19,288 nucleotides of DNA from an uncultured Muribaculaceae bacterium (GTDB lineage Bacteria; Bacteroidota; Bacteroidia; Bacteroidales; Muribaculaceae), in assembly GCA_934667475.1 (NCBI GenBank), contig CAKUMB010000025.1, positions 1-19,288 of the forward strand, read 5' to 3'. This document shows, in pieces, positions 1-7,249 of this stretch. Both the position numbers and the translations under genes were made by a program. The number at the start of each line of letters is the position of its first letter. The stretch's first letter is position 1. The notes under the pieces are model-generated. The model searched no databases. It was not told where the DNA came from and saw nothing but the letters and a program-made list of their open reading frames with translations.

Positions 1-111
1 TTGTTAAAGGTCTTTATGGTATAAACATTATCAAGGATATATCTCCTAAAAACAAATAATTAATGCAATATAAAACAGTGCCAAAATCAATAGGTTGCGC
101 AACTTTTTTGC

Positions 112-141
112 ATTGTCTGTAATTGTCTGTAATTGTCTCTA
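112..141. repeat. Tandem repeat, 3 x 10 bp
   Basis: Three back-to-back copies of ATTGTCTGTA; the first two are identical and the third has one change (G to C at 139). The 10 bp period is close to one DNA helical turn, so copies would lie on one face of the helix as in multi-copy protein binding sites. That role is inference; a slippage-prone microrepeat is equally possible. Confidence 0.8.
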
Positions 142-255
142 TTATCATTGAAATAAAAAGCGGTTAATATTGTCACGCATGTGCAGCCCCGAATGACGCT
201 TTTTGTGTTACATTATGTGGACTTTGCCTTGATTGTGTCGGCGTGTGGAAATGCA

Positions 256-293
256 GCGCGGGGCTGCGGCCTGATTCGGTCGCAGCCCCGCGC
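256..293 (-). terminator. Strong GC hairpin after lpdA
   Basis: A perfect 13 bp inverted repeat (256-268 with 281-293) whose inner arm can add three more pairs, including one G-U, leaving a 6-nt loop. It begins 20 bp past the lpdA stop. Read on the minus strand no real U-run follows (only a TTT a few bases later). It is therefore best called a transcript-end or stabilising hairpin of the gcv operon rather than a textbook intrinsic terminator. Confidence 0.55.
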
Positions 294-312
294 GTGTGTC
301 GGTTGCTATGCG

Positions 313-1659
313 TTAGAACTGGCGGGCAACGGCCTGCACTGCCTCGCTGAGGGTGGGGTGGCCGTGTATGGAGGCCGCGAGGTCGCCCACGGTGCTGCCG
401 GCGTTCATTGCCATCACCACTTCCTGTATCAGGTCGCTCGCATGCGGGCCGCAAATGTGGCAGCCCACTATGGTGCGGTCGGTGTTGCTCACTATCATCT
501 TCACCAGTCCGTCGGTCTCGCCCATCGACAGGGCTTTGCCGTTGCTGCGGAAGAAGCCTTTCTTCACCGTCACGTCGAGCTCTTGCGCCTTGCACTGCTC
601 TTCGGTGAGTCCCACCATGGCCAGCTCGGGCTGGGTGAACACCGCACTTGGCACTATGCCGGGCTTCACGGCACTCTCCTTGCCCGTGATGTGGGCAAGT
701 GCCACCATGCCCTGGGCTGTGGCCGCATGGGCCAGCATGCACTGGCCGTTGACGTCGCCAATGGCGTAGATGCCGGGCACGCTGGTCATCATGTGGCTGT
801 CGACCTCAATGCCGCGGCGGCCCACGGCCACTCCGGCCTGCTCAAGGCCTTCGGGCAGCACAGGCTGGCGCCCCACGGCCATCAGGGCCTTCTGGCACTC
901 CAGCTGCTGCGGCTTGCCCTTTAGGTCGTAGCTCACCGTGAGGCCTGCCGCTGTGCGCCCGATGGCTGTGACGGCTGCCTGGGTTATGAACTTCACGCCC
1001 TGCTTTTGCAGCACGGTGCGCAGGCGCTTGGCCACGTCTTTGTCAAACGGCGGCAGAATCTCTTTGCAGTATTCCACCACAGTCACTTCCACGCCGTAGG
1101 CTGCGAATATGCCGGCAAACTCCATGCCTATCACTCCGCCGCCTATCACGCACATTTGCCGCGGCAGACTGGTCATGGCCAGCGCCTCGCCGCTGCTCAT
1201 GGCCAGGTCGGCGCCCGGAATGGGCAGGTTGCGCGGCTCGCTGCCGGTGGCTATCACTATGTGGCTGGCCGTGAGGGTCTGCTTGCCGCCGTCGATGCTC
1301 ACCGTGTGGGCGTCGGCTATCGAGGCTTCGCCATTGATGAGCGTGATGCCGGGGGCCGACATCAGCTGTGTCACGCCTTGGCGCAACTGCTCCACCACGG
1401 CGGCCTTGTGGCGCGCGGCGGCCGAGTAGTCGGCCGTGACGGTGCCGCAGCCGATGCCGTAGGCCTCAGCCGAGCGCACCGTGCGCAGCACCTGTGCGCA
1501 GTGGCACAGAGCCTTGGTGGGTATGCAGCCGTGGTTCAGGCATGTGCCGCCCACGAATCCGCGTTCCACAATGGCAGTGTTCAGCCCCTGGCGGGCTGCC
1601 TCGGCAGCCGTCTCATAGCCGCCGGGGCCTGCTCCTATTATAAGAATGTCGTAGTCCAT
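313..1659 (-). CDS. lpdA: Dihydrolipoyl dehydrogenase (L protein)
   Basis: FAD/NAD-dependent dihydrolipoamide dehydrogenase, 448 aa, the expected size. It re-oxidises the dihydrolipoyl arm of GcvH and passes electrons to NAD+. Seen: N-terminal FAD-binding GAGPGG (9-14); the redox disulfide in GGTCLNHGCIPTK (Cys40, Cys45); a second nucleotide-binding GGGVIGMEFAG near the middle for NAD; the GDV motif of the FAD domain; and the C-terminal dimer interface with the His434-Pro-Thr...Glu439 catalytic pair of the partner subunit. The start at 1659 is preferred because the conserved FAD motif follows within a few residues; the upstream start at 1707 would overlap gcvPB. It is the last gene of the gcv operon, 20 bp after gcvPB. 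In this setting it probably serves glycine cleavage, though a shared role with 2-oxoacid dehydrogenases cannot be excluded. Confidence 0.95.
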   Translation of the reverse strand: MDYDILIIGAGPGGYETAAEAARQGLNTAIVERGFVGGTCLNHGCIPTKALCHCAQVLRTVRSAEAYGIGCGTVTADYSAAARHKAAVVEQLRQGVTQLMSAPGITLINGEASIADAHTVSIDGGKQTLTASHIVIATGSEPRNLPIPGADLAMSSGEALAMTSLPRQMCVIGGGVIGMEFAGIFAAYGVEVTVVEYCKEILPPFDKDVAKRLRTVLQKQGVKFITQAAVTAIGRTAAGLTVSYDLKGKPQQLECQKALMAVGRQPVLPEGLEQAGVAVGRRGIEVDSHMMTSVPGIYAIGDVNGQCMLAHAATAQGMVALAHITGKESAVKPGIVPSAVFTQPELAMVGLTEEQCKAQELDVTVKKGFFRSNGKALSMGETDGLVKMIVSNTDRTIVGCHICGPHASDLIQEVVMAMNAGSTVGDLAASIHGHPTLSEAVQAVARQF

Positions 1660-1679
1660 ATCAATGTGTGTGGTGATGT

Positions 1680-3152
1680 TTAAGCTTCGGCAGCCAGCTC
1701 GCGCCATGTGACTATTGGGTGCAGGGCTGCCTTGGTGTCGTCGAGACGTCGCACGGGGGTGTTGTGAGGCGCGCCCTTCACCAGCTCGGGCTGCTCCTTG
1801 GCCTCCTTGGCTATCTTGCGCATCACCTCGATAAACGCGTCGAGCGTCTCCTTGCTCTCGTTCTCGGTGGGCTCAATCATCATGGCCTCGTGGAACAGCA
1901 GAGGGAAGTAGATGGTGGGGGCATGGTAGCCGTAGTCCAGCAGGCGCTTGGCCACATCGAGGGTGGTGACGCCGGTGCTCTTGTCCTTGAGTCCGTCGAA
2001 CACAAACTCGTGTTTGCACACGCCCGTCAGCGGCAGTTCGAAGCAGTCTTTCAGCTGCTCTTTCACATAGTTGGCGTTGAGCGTGGCCAGCGGGCCCACG
2101 TGCTTTATCTGGTCGCGGCCCAGCGTCAGAATGTAGGCGTAGGCGCGCATTATCACGGCAAAATTGCCCGTGTGCAGCGATATTGAGCCGAGCGAGTCGG
2201 GGCCCATCACCACGCGGAGTGTGCCGTCGGCCTTGCGCTCCACCTGCGGGTTGGGCAGGAACTGCTCAAGTCCCTTGCGCACGCCCACGGGGCCCGAGCC
2301 GGGACCGCCGCCGCCGTGAGGGGTCGAGAACGTTTTGTGCAGGTTGATGTGCATTATGTCGAAGCCAATGTCGCCCGGGCGCACCTCGCCCAGCATGGGG
2401 TTGAGGTTGGCTCCGTCGTAATACATCAGACCGCCGCACTTGTGCACCATTTGCGCAATTTCGGCTATGCTGTGTTCGAATATGCCCAGTGTGTTGGGGT
2501 TGGTCATCATCATGCCGGCCACGGTGTCGTCGAGCTTGGTGGCAAGGTCGGCGGTGTCCACCGTGCCATCGGGCAGACTCTTCACCTGCACCACGTCGAG
2601 GCCGCACACCGCCGCGCTGGCGGGGTTGGTGCCGTGTGCCGAGTCGGGCACAATCACCTTGGTGCGCTTGTCGTCGTGGCGGCTGCGGTGGTAGCTGCGC
2701 ATCACCATCAGGCCGGTGAGCTCGCCATGTGCTCCGGCGTAGGGGTTGAGGGTGAAGCGGCTCATGCCTGAAATCTCGGCCAGGCTGCGCTGCAGCCCGT
2801 CGTACACCTCAAGCGCGCCCTGCACAGTGGCATCGGGCTGCAGCGGGTGAAGCGAGGCAAACTGCGGCATGGCGGCAATCTCTTCGTTGATTTTGGGGTT
2901 GTACTTCATGGTGCACGAGCCCAGCGGATAGAATCCGGTGTCCACGCCAAAGTTGTTGTTGCTCATGTTGGTGTAGTGGCGCACCACGGTCAGCTCGTCG
3001 ACCTCGGGCAGGGCGGGAGCCTCGCCGCGCATCAGCGTGCCGGGCAGCTCACTCAGTTTGTGGCCCTCAAATTCGTTGCGAGGCAGCGAGTACCCCCTGC
3101 GTCCTTCTTTCGAAAGCTCGAAAATCAGTTTTCCGTAATATGTATTGTTCAT
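1680..3152 (-). CDS. gcvPB: Glycine dehydrogenase (decarboxylating) subunit 2
   Basis: Second half of the split P protein, 490 aa. It carries the pyridoxal-phosphate site that decarboxylates glycine and moves the aminomethyl group onto the lipoyl arm of GcvH. Seen: the family N-terminal block FYPLGSCTMKYNP (74-86); the glycine-rich AGAHGELTGL region (139-148); PDSAHGTNPASA (169-180); the Asp of YYDGANLNP (246); and the Schiff-base lysine Lys273 in HINLHKTF followed by the STPHGGGGPGSGP loop. It lies 33 bp after gcvPA and 20 bp before lpdA on the same strand. Length and motif order fit GcvPB of two-chain systems. No truncation or frameshift was seen. Confidence 0.96.
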   Translation of the reverse strand: MNNTYYGKLIFELSKEGRRGYSLPRNEFEGHKLSELPGTLMRGEAPALPEVDELTVVRHYTNMSNNNFGVDTGFYPLGSCTMKYNPKINEEIAAMPQFASLHPLQPDATVQGALEVYDGLQRSLAEISGMSRFTLNPYAGAHGELTGLMVMRSYHRSRHDDKRTKVIVPDSAHGTNPASAAVCGLDVVQVKSLPDGTVDTADLATKLDDTVAGMMMTNPNTLGIFEHSIAEIAQMVHKCGGLMYYDGANLNPMLGEVRPGDIGFDIMHINLHKTFSTPHGGGGPGSGPVGVRKGLEQFLPNPQVERKADGTLRVVMGPDSLGSISLHTGNFAVIMRAYAYILTLGRDQIKHVGPLATLNANYVKEQLKDCFELPLTGVCKHEFVFDGLKDKSTGVTTLDVAKRLLDYGYHAPTIYFPLLFHEAMMIEPTENESKETLDAFIEVMRKIAKEAKEQPELVKGAPHNTPVRRLDDTKAALHPIVTWRELAAEA

Positions 3153-3185
3153 TTTTGCTTACGTGTTTTATAAAGGGGGTGTGTG

Positions 3186-4511
3186 TTAAAACTCTTTCAC
3201 CAGCTGCACCAGGCGGTCGATTTCCTGCTTGCTGCGCATTTCTGTGACGCACAGCATCAGTTTGCCGTCGGCCACCTTCACGCCTGCCAGCACACCCTTG
3301 TCGGCGCAGTGCTTTATCAGCGCGTCCACGTCGAGGCTGGTGCTCATCACAAACTCGTTGAGGAAGGGCTTGCCGGGGTAGGCCAGCTGCATCTTGCCCG
3401 TTTTGCCAAGCTCGTCGGCCAGGTAGTGCGCGCCGCCATAGCCCAATTCGTTGACCTCGCGCAGGCCCTGCTTGCCCATGAGCGACATGTACACCGTCAC
3501 ATACAGTGCCATGAGGCTCTCGTTAGAGCATATGTTGCTCGTGGCCTTCTCGCGGCGAATGTGCTGCTCGCGCGCCTGCAGTGTGAGCACGAAGGTGCGC
3601 TTGCCGTCGAGGTCGGTGGTGGCTCCCACTATGCGGCCCGGCATTTTGCGTATCAGCTTCTTGCTGGTGCACATGAAGCCCACGTATGGGCCGCCGTAGC
3701 TCATGGGTATGCCCAGACTCTGGCCGTCGCCCACGGCTATGTCGGCGCCCCATTCGCCCGGAGTCTTTATCACTCCCAGCGCCGAGGCGTTGCAGTTCAT
3801 TATCAGCAGGGCCTTGCTGGCGTGGCAGGTGTCGGCCCAGCCGGTGTAGTCCTCCAGAATGCCGTAGTAGTTGGGCGAGGCCACAATCACGCCGGCAGCG
3901 TCGCCGCGGCCCACCTTGGCCTCAAAGTCGGCCCGGCTGGTCACGCCGTCCTCCTCGGCAATCATCTCCACCTCCACGCCGTGATAGCTGGCGTAGGTTT
4001 CAATCACGCGCAGCACGGCGGGGTTGACGGTGGCCGACACCAGCACGCGGCGGCGCTTCTTGGCGTTGGCCACGGCCATCATCATGGCCTCGGCGGTGGC
4101 TGTGGCGCCGTCATACATCGACGCGTTGCTCACCTCCATGCCTGTGAGTTCGGCCATCATGCTCTGGTACTCGAATATGTATTGCAGAGTGCCTTGCGAA
4201 ATTTCGGCCTGATAGGGCGTGTAGCTGGTGAGGAACTCACTGCGCTCCACTATGTTGCTCACCACGGCGGGCGAGTAGTGGTCTTGCACTCCGGCTCCGG
4301 CAAAGCAGGTCAGGGGCGAGTTTTTGGCTGCCAGCTGCTTGAAGAAGCGGCGTACCTCCACCTCGCTCATCGACAGGGGCAGGTCGTAGTCGCGGCCCAG
4401 GCGCAGCTCTTGCGGCACGTCGCCATACAGGTCGTCGGTCGACTTCAGTCCGCTTGCCTCCAGCATCTGCTTCACATCGGCCTCGGTGTGCGGAAAATAT
4501 TTGTAAGTCAT
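3186..4511 (-). CDS. gcvPA: Glycine dehydrogenase (decarboxylating) subunit 1
   Basis: First half of the split P protein, 441 aa from the preferred start. It is a PLP-fold-type-I chain without the catalytic lysine; it forms the heterotetramer with GcvPB. Seen: the typical opening YKYFPHTEADVKQML, FAGAGVQDHYSPAVV, the TSYTPYQAEISQGTLQYIFEY stretch (only its start quoted here as TSYTPYQAE), SNASMYDGATA, and a C-terminal FVMSTSLDVDAL region. An in-frame ATG at 4526 would add five residues (MNNHI). I chose 4511 because family members begin directly with M-x-Y-x-x-x-T. It lies 66 bp after gcvH, with no promoter-like box in that gap, so it is probably co-transcribed. Confidence 0.95.
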   Translation of the reverse strand: MTYKYFPHTEADVKQMLEASGLKSTDDLYGDVPQELRLGRDYDLPLSMSEVEVRRFFKQLAAKNSPLTCFAGAGVQDHYSPAVVSNIVERSEFLTSYTPYQAEISQGTLQYIFEYQSMMAELTGMEVSNASMYDGATATAEAMMMAVANAKKRRRVLVSATVNPAVLRVIETYASYHGVEVEMIAEEDGVTSRADFEAKVGRGDAAGVIVASPNYYGILEDYTGWADTCHASKALLIMNCNASALGVIKTPGEWGADIAVGDGQSLGIPMSYGGPYVGFMCTSKKLIRKMPGRIVGATTDLDGKRTFVLTLQAREQHIRREKATSNICSNESLMALYVTVYMSLMGKQGLREVNELGYGGAHYLADELGKTGKMQLAYPGKPFLNEFVMSTSLDVDALIKHCADKGVLAGVKVADGKLMLCVTEMRSKQEIDRLVQLVKEF

Positions 4512-4577
4512 TATGTGATTATTCAAGTTGTAACAATTGTGATAGGAAAAAAGTGGCCTTTCGCTGACCGCCGGCGC

Positions 4578-4958
4578 TTACTCGCCAATGAACTTGGTGT
4601 AGGCCTCGGCGTTCATCAGCTTGCCGAGCTCGTCGGCGTCGCTCATCTTCACCTTTATAATCCAGTTGGCAAAGGCGTCTTTGTTGATCAGGCCGGGCTC
4701 GTCTTCCAAAGCCTCGTTGACTTCAACCACGGTGCCGCTCACAGGGGTGTTGAGGTCGCTTGCGGCCTTCACGCTCTCCACTGCGCCAAACTCTTCGCCG
4801 GCTTCCACCTCGTCGTCCACCTCGGGCATGTCCACATACACCACGTTGCCCAGTTCCTTCTGCGCATAGTCGGTGATGCCGATGTAGCCATATTCGCCGT
4901 CAACTTTCACATATTCGTGTGATTCGCTATAATATAATCCTTCAATTACCTTGCTCAT
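4578..4958 (-). CDS. gcvH: Glycine cleavage system H protein
   Basis: Lipoyl-carrier protein of the glycine cleavage system, 126 aa, normal length. It shuttles the aminomethyl group between the P, T and L proteins. Seen: opening with YYSESHEYVKVDG, the barrel segment GYIGITDYAQKELGNVVYVD, and the lipoyl-attachment lysine Lys64 in AVESVKAASDLNTPVSG, then the PGLINKDAF and W-I-I-K-V-K strands. It lies 59 bp after gcvT. Its lysine would be modified by the LplA encoded at the head of the same operon. The protein is strongly acidic, as expected for H proteins. Confidence 0.97.
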   Translation of the reverse strand: MSKVIEGLYYSESHEYVKVDGEYGYIGITDYAQKELGNVVYVDMPEVDDEVEAGEEFGAVESVKAASDLNTPVSGTVVEVNEALEDEPGLINKDAFANWIIKVKMSDADELGKLMNAEAYTKFIGE

Positions 4959-5017
4959 AGTAGTTTATTTTTGTTTGTTATTTAATTGTGTAATAAAAAA
5001 TAGGAGTCTTCAGTTGC

Positions 5018-6112
5018 TTATTTCTTGTAGCTCTTTTTGTAGAACTTCTTCTTCACCACCACTGCGGGGAACGTCTTTTTGCGTATGCGCACGCTCAGCG
5101 GAGTGTCGAGCGCGGCATATTGCGGCTTCACAAACGCCATGGCGATGCTCTTGTCCACCGATATGGCGTGGTAGCCTGTGGTGACGCTGCCCACCGTGTC
5201 GCCCTCGGCGTTGAGCACGTCGTAGCCGTGGCGCGGAATTGCCTTGCCCTCAAGTTCAAGGCCCACAAGCTTCATGGGTGCGCCTTCGGCCTTCTGCTTG
5301 GCCACGGCGTCTTTGCCAATAAACTCGTCCTTGTCGAGCTTCACGAAAAATCCCAGGCCAGCCATAATGGGGGTGATGTCGGCGCCCAGCTCGTCGCCAT
5401 ACAGCGGCAGGCCCACCTCAAAGCGCAGTGTGTCGCGGCAGCCGAGTCCGCACGGCTGCACGCCGGCCTCCATCAGCAGGTCCCACATCTTCACAATGGC
5501 CTTGTGGCTGGCGTAGATTTCAAATCCATCCTCGCCGGTGTAGCCCGTGCGACTCACGATAATGGTCTCACCGTCATACTCCATGGTCTTGAATGTGTAG
5601 AATGTGAGCTCGGCGCAGCCAATGCCCAGCACCTTCTCTACCGTGGCCTCAGCCTCGGGGCCCTGCACAGCCAGCTGGCCGTAGTAGTCGCTCTGGTGGT
5701 CGACCTTCACATCGTAGCCCTCGGCCTGCTCGTTGATCCAGGCCACATCCTTGTCGATGTTGGCCGCGTTTATCACCAGCAGCAGGTCGTTGTCGCCCAT
5801 CTTGTACACCAGCAGGTCGTCCACGGTGCCGCCGTTGGGGTAGAGCATCATTCCATAGAATATCTTGCCCCGCTCGGCACCCTTGATGTCGTTGGTGAAG
5901 ATGTGGTTTACAAACTTTTCGGCTTCGGGGCCGGTGATTTCCACCTCGCCCATGTGCGACACGTCAAACACGCCCACGCTGTTGCGCACCGCATTGTGCT
6001 CTTCCACTATGCCCGCATACTGTATGGGCATGTCAAAGCCGCCAAACGGGCTCATGAGTGCGTCCAGAGCCACGTGCTTGTCATAGAGGCAAGTTCTTTT
6101 GTTTTCAGCCAT
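5018..6112 (-). CDS. gcvT: Aminomethyltransferase (T protein)
   Basis: Tetrahydrofolate-dependent aminomethyltransferase, 364 aa. It releases ammonia from aminomethyl-GcvH and forms 5,10-methylene-THF. Seen: VFDVSHMGEVEITGP near residues 48-62; the folate-binding GGTVDDLLVY with Asp98-Asp99; QGPEAE; SRTGYTGEDGFEIY; PCGLGCRDTLRFEVGLPLYG; and the basic C-terminal tail KKFYKKSYKK. The start is ATG at 6112. An in-frame TTG at 6124 would overlap the end of lplA and is less likely. The gene begins only 4 bp after the lplA stop, so the two are probably translationally coupled. Confidence 0.96.
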   Translation of the reverse strand: MAENKRTCLYDKHVALDALMSPFGGFDMPIQYAGIVEEHNAVRNSVGVFDVSHMGEVEITGPEAEKFVNHIFTNDIKGAERGKIFYGMMLYPNGGTVDDLLVYKMGDNDLLLVINAANIDKDVAWINEQAEGYDVKVDHQSDYYGQLAVQGPEAEATVEKVLGIGCAELTFYTFKTMEYDGETIIVSRTGYTGEDGFEIYASHKAIVKMWDLLMEAGVQPCGLGCRDTLRFEVGLPLYGDELGADITPIMAGLGFFVKLDKDEFIGKDAVAKQKAEGAPMKLVGLELEGKAIPRHGYDVLNAEGDTVGSVTTGYHAISVDKSIAMAFVKPQYAALDTPLSVRIRKKTFPAVVVKKKFYKKSYKK

Positions 6113-6116
6113 ATCG

Positions 6117-7091
6117 TTAGTCAAATAAAAGGTGTATGAATTGTTTGTTATTTAAGTTCATTATTATTTCGCTCACATCCACTCCGGCCAGCGCGCGGGC
6201 CACATCTGCCTTGGTGTAGGGCACGCCCTCGAGCCGCTTGGCTATGCTGCCGTCGAAGTCGCCCACCAGAAAGTAGTCGCCGCCCATGTTGATGCGCTTT
6301 ATCACGTTGTGGTACAGCTCCAAAGCCACCTCAAACTCGCCGCTGCCCTCGATTCGCACCGCGCGGCGCACGTTGCAGCGCGGGTTGCTGCCCATTATGA
6401 ATTCGGGCTTGAGGTATGACTGCATTATCTCCTCTATTTTGGCCACATCGGCCTCGCCCAGTTCAATCTCGTCTGAGCACATGGTGCGCTTAACGTAGTC
6501 CTTAAACTCCTCGATGCTGATGTCCAGGTGCTGGCTCAGGGTGGTTATGTGGTTGCGCACCGACTGCACACCCTTGGCCTGCAGCTTGGCGGCCGACGGG
6601 GTGATGGCGTTCATCATGTTGGCCATGTCGGTGTCGTAGAGCATGGTGCCGTGCACAATGCTGCGGCCGGGCAGGTGATAGAAGGCGTTGCCGCTCACCT
6701 TGAGCCCGTCCACCAGAATGTCGTTGCGCGCGGTGTCGCTGGCGTTCAGCCCCAGGCCCTTGAGCATGGCCACCACCGCATGCGTGTAGGCGGCGTAGGT
6801 GAACTGCACGTTGTCGCTGCGCGTGATGTAGGAAAACATAATGTTGCTCATGTCGGCATACACGCATCCGCCGCCGCTCTTGCGCCGGTAGGTGTGAATG
6901 CCGTGCTCACGGCAGTAGTCCAAGTTCACTTCGTTTTCAATCAGCTGGTTGCGTCCGAAAATCACGGTGGGCTCCACCTGCCACATGAAGAATATGTCGT
7001 CCTCGCCAATTATTTGCGCCGCATATTCCTCCATTGCCAGGTAGAACGGGAGTATTCGCGTTTTGCTGTCGGGAAGCTTTAGATATTTCAT
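6117..7091 (-). CDS. lplA: Lipoate-protein ligase
   Basis: ATP-dependent lipoate-protein ligase, 324 aa, first gene of the gcv operon. It activates free lipoate as lipoyl-AMP and transfers it to carrier lysines, here most obviously Lys64 of GcvH. Seen: FGRNQLIENEVN (45-56); the lipoate loop RRKSGGGCVYAD (69-80); the RNDILVDGLKVSGNAFY block with the adenylate-binding lysine Lys131; HGTMLYD; and a C-terminal accessory domain of about 80 residues containing GDYFLVGDF and LEGVPYTKADV. No lipA or lipB is present in the window, so the operon itself supports lipoate uptake and salvage rather than de novo synthesis. It is read from the promoter at 7117-7147. Confidence 0.93.
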   Translation of the reverse strand: MKYLKLPDSKTRILPFYLAMEEYAAQIIGEDDIFFMWQVEPTVIFGRNQLIENEVNLDYCREHGIHTYRRKSGGGCVYADMSNIMFSYITRSDNVQFTYAAYTHAVVAMLKGLGLNASDTARNDILVDGLKVSGNAFYHLPGRSIVHGTMLYDTDMANMMNAITPSAAKLQAKGVQSVRNHITTLSQHLDISIEEFKDYVKRTMCSDEIELGEADVAKIEEIMQSYLKPEFIMGSNPRCNVRRAVRIEGSGEFEVALELYHNVIKRINMGGDYFLVGDFDGSIAKRLEGVPYTKADVARALAGVDVSEIIMNLNNKQFIHLLFD

Positions 7092-7116
7092 GAGTCAGCC
7101 ATTGTGTATTACTTTC

Positions 7117-7147
7117 CAAAGATACACAAATTATCCCAACCTTTCAA
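7117..7147 (-). promoter_or_regulatory. Bacteroidota-type promoter of lplA-gcv operon
   Basis: On the minus strand TTG (7147-7145), 20 bp spacer, then TATCTTTG (7124-7117), an exact fit to the known TAnnTTTG -7 element with the TTTG/TTG -33 element at the right spacing. The predicted start point near 7112 leaves a leader of about 20 nt before the lplA ATG. No riboswitch-sized leader is therefore available. Confidence 0.65.
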
Positions 7148-7184
7148 TGATTTCAAATAATTTTAGCTTTTAATACCGCGGCTT

Positions 7185-7215
7185 TTTGCATTGCCGCGCT
7201 TTAGCAGTAATTTTG
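7185..7215 (+). promoter_or_regulatory. Bacteroidota-type promoter of EamA transporter gene
   Basis: TTTG (7185-7188), 19 bp, TAATTTTG (7208-7215): both elements of the Bacteroidota primary-sigma promoter match exactly with canonical spacing. The start point would be near 7221, giving a leader of about 30 nt before the ATG at 7250. It is divergent from the lplA promoter; the -33 boxes are 37 bp apart. Confidence 0.75.
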
Positions 7216-7249
7216 TGGCGTTTTTTCGGATTTAGACTATAGCAGATTT

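Larger units (their letters stand above)
1..312. other. Left-edge gap with no convincing gene
   Basis: No supported gene lies here. On the + strand a short open stretch runs off the left edge and ends at TAA 57-59 (about 18 codons). It could be the C-terminal tail of a gene outside the window, but it is too short to judge and matches no family I recognise. The gap is AT-rich up to about 250. It holds a three-copy 10 bp tandem repeat (112-141), a perfect 10 bp palindrome GTTGCGCAAC (94-103) followed by a T-run, an 8 bp inverted repeat AAAAAGCG/CGCTTTTT (155-162 and 197-204) that could be a weak two-way terminator, and the strong hairpin at 256-293. Confidence 0.5.

Noticed and set aside
3183..4922. 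A 579-codon + strand frame opposite gcvPA and gcvH
   Set aside because: Antisense shadow of two clear genes; it spans both and their gap, with no recognisable motif.
5120..6139. A 339-codon + strand frame opposite gcvT
   Set aside because: Antisense to an intact GcvT; composition is typical of shadow frames.
7092..7249. A glycine riboswitch ahead of the gcv operon
   Set aside because: The predicted leader is only about 20 nt, too short for a glycine aptamer, and no aptamer-like sequence is seen.
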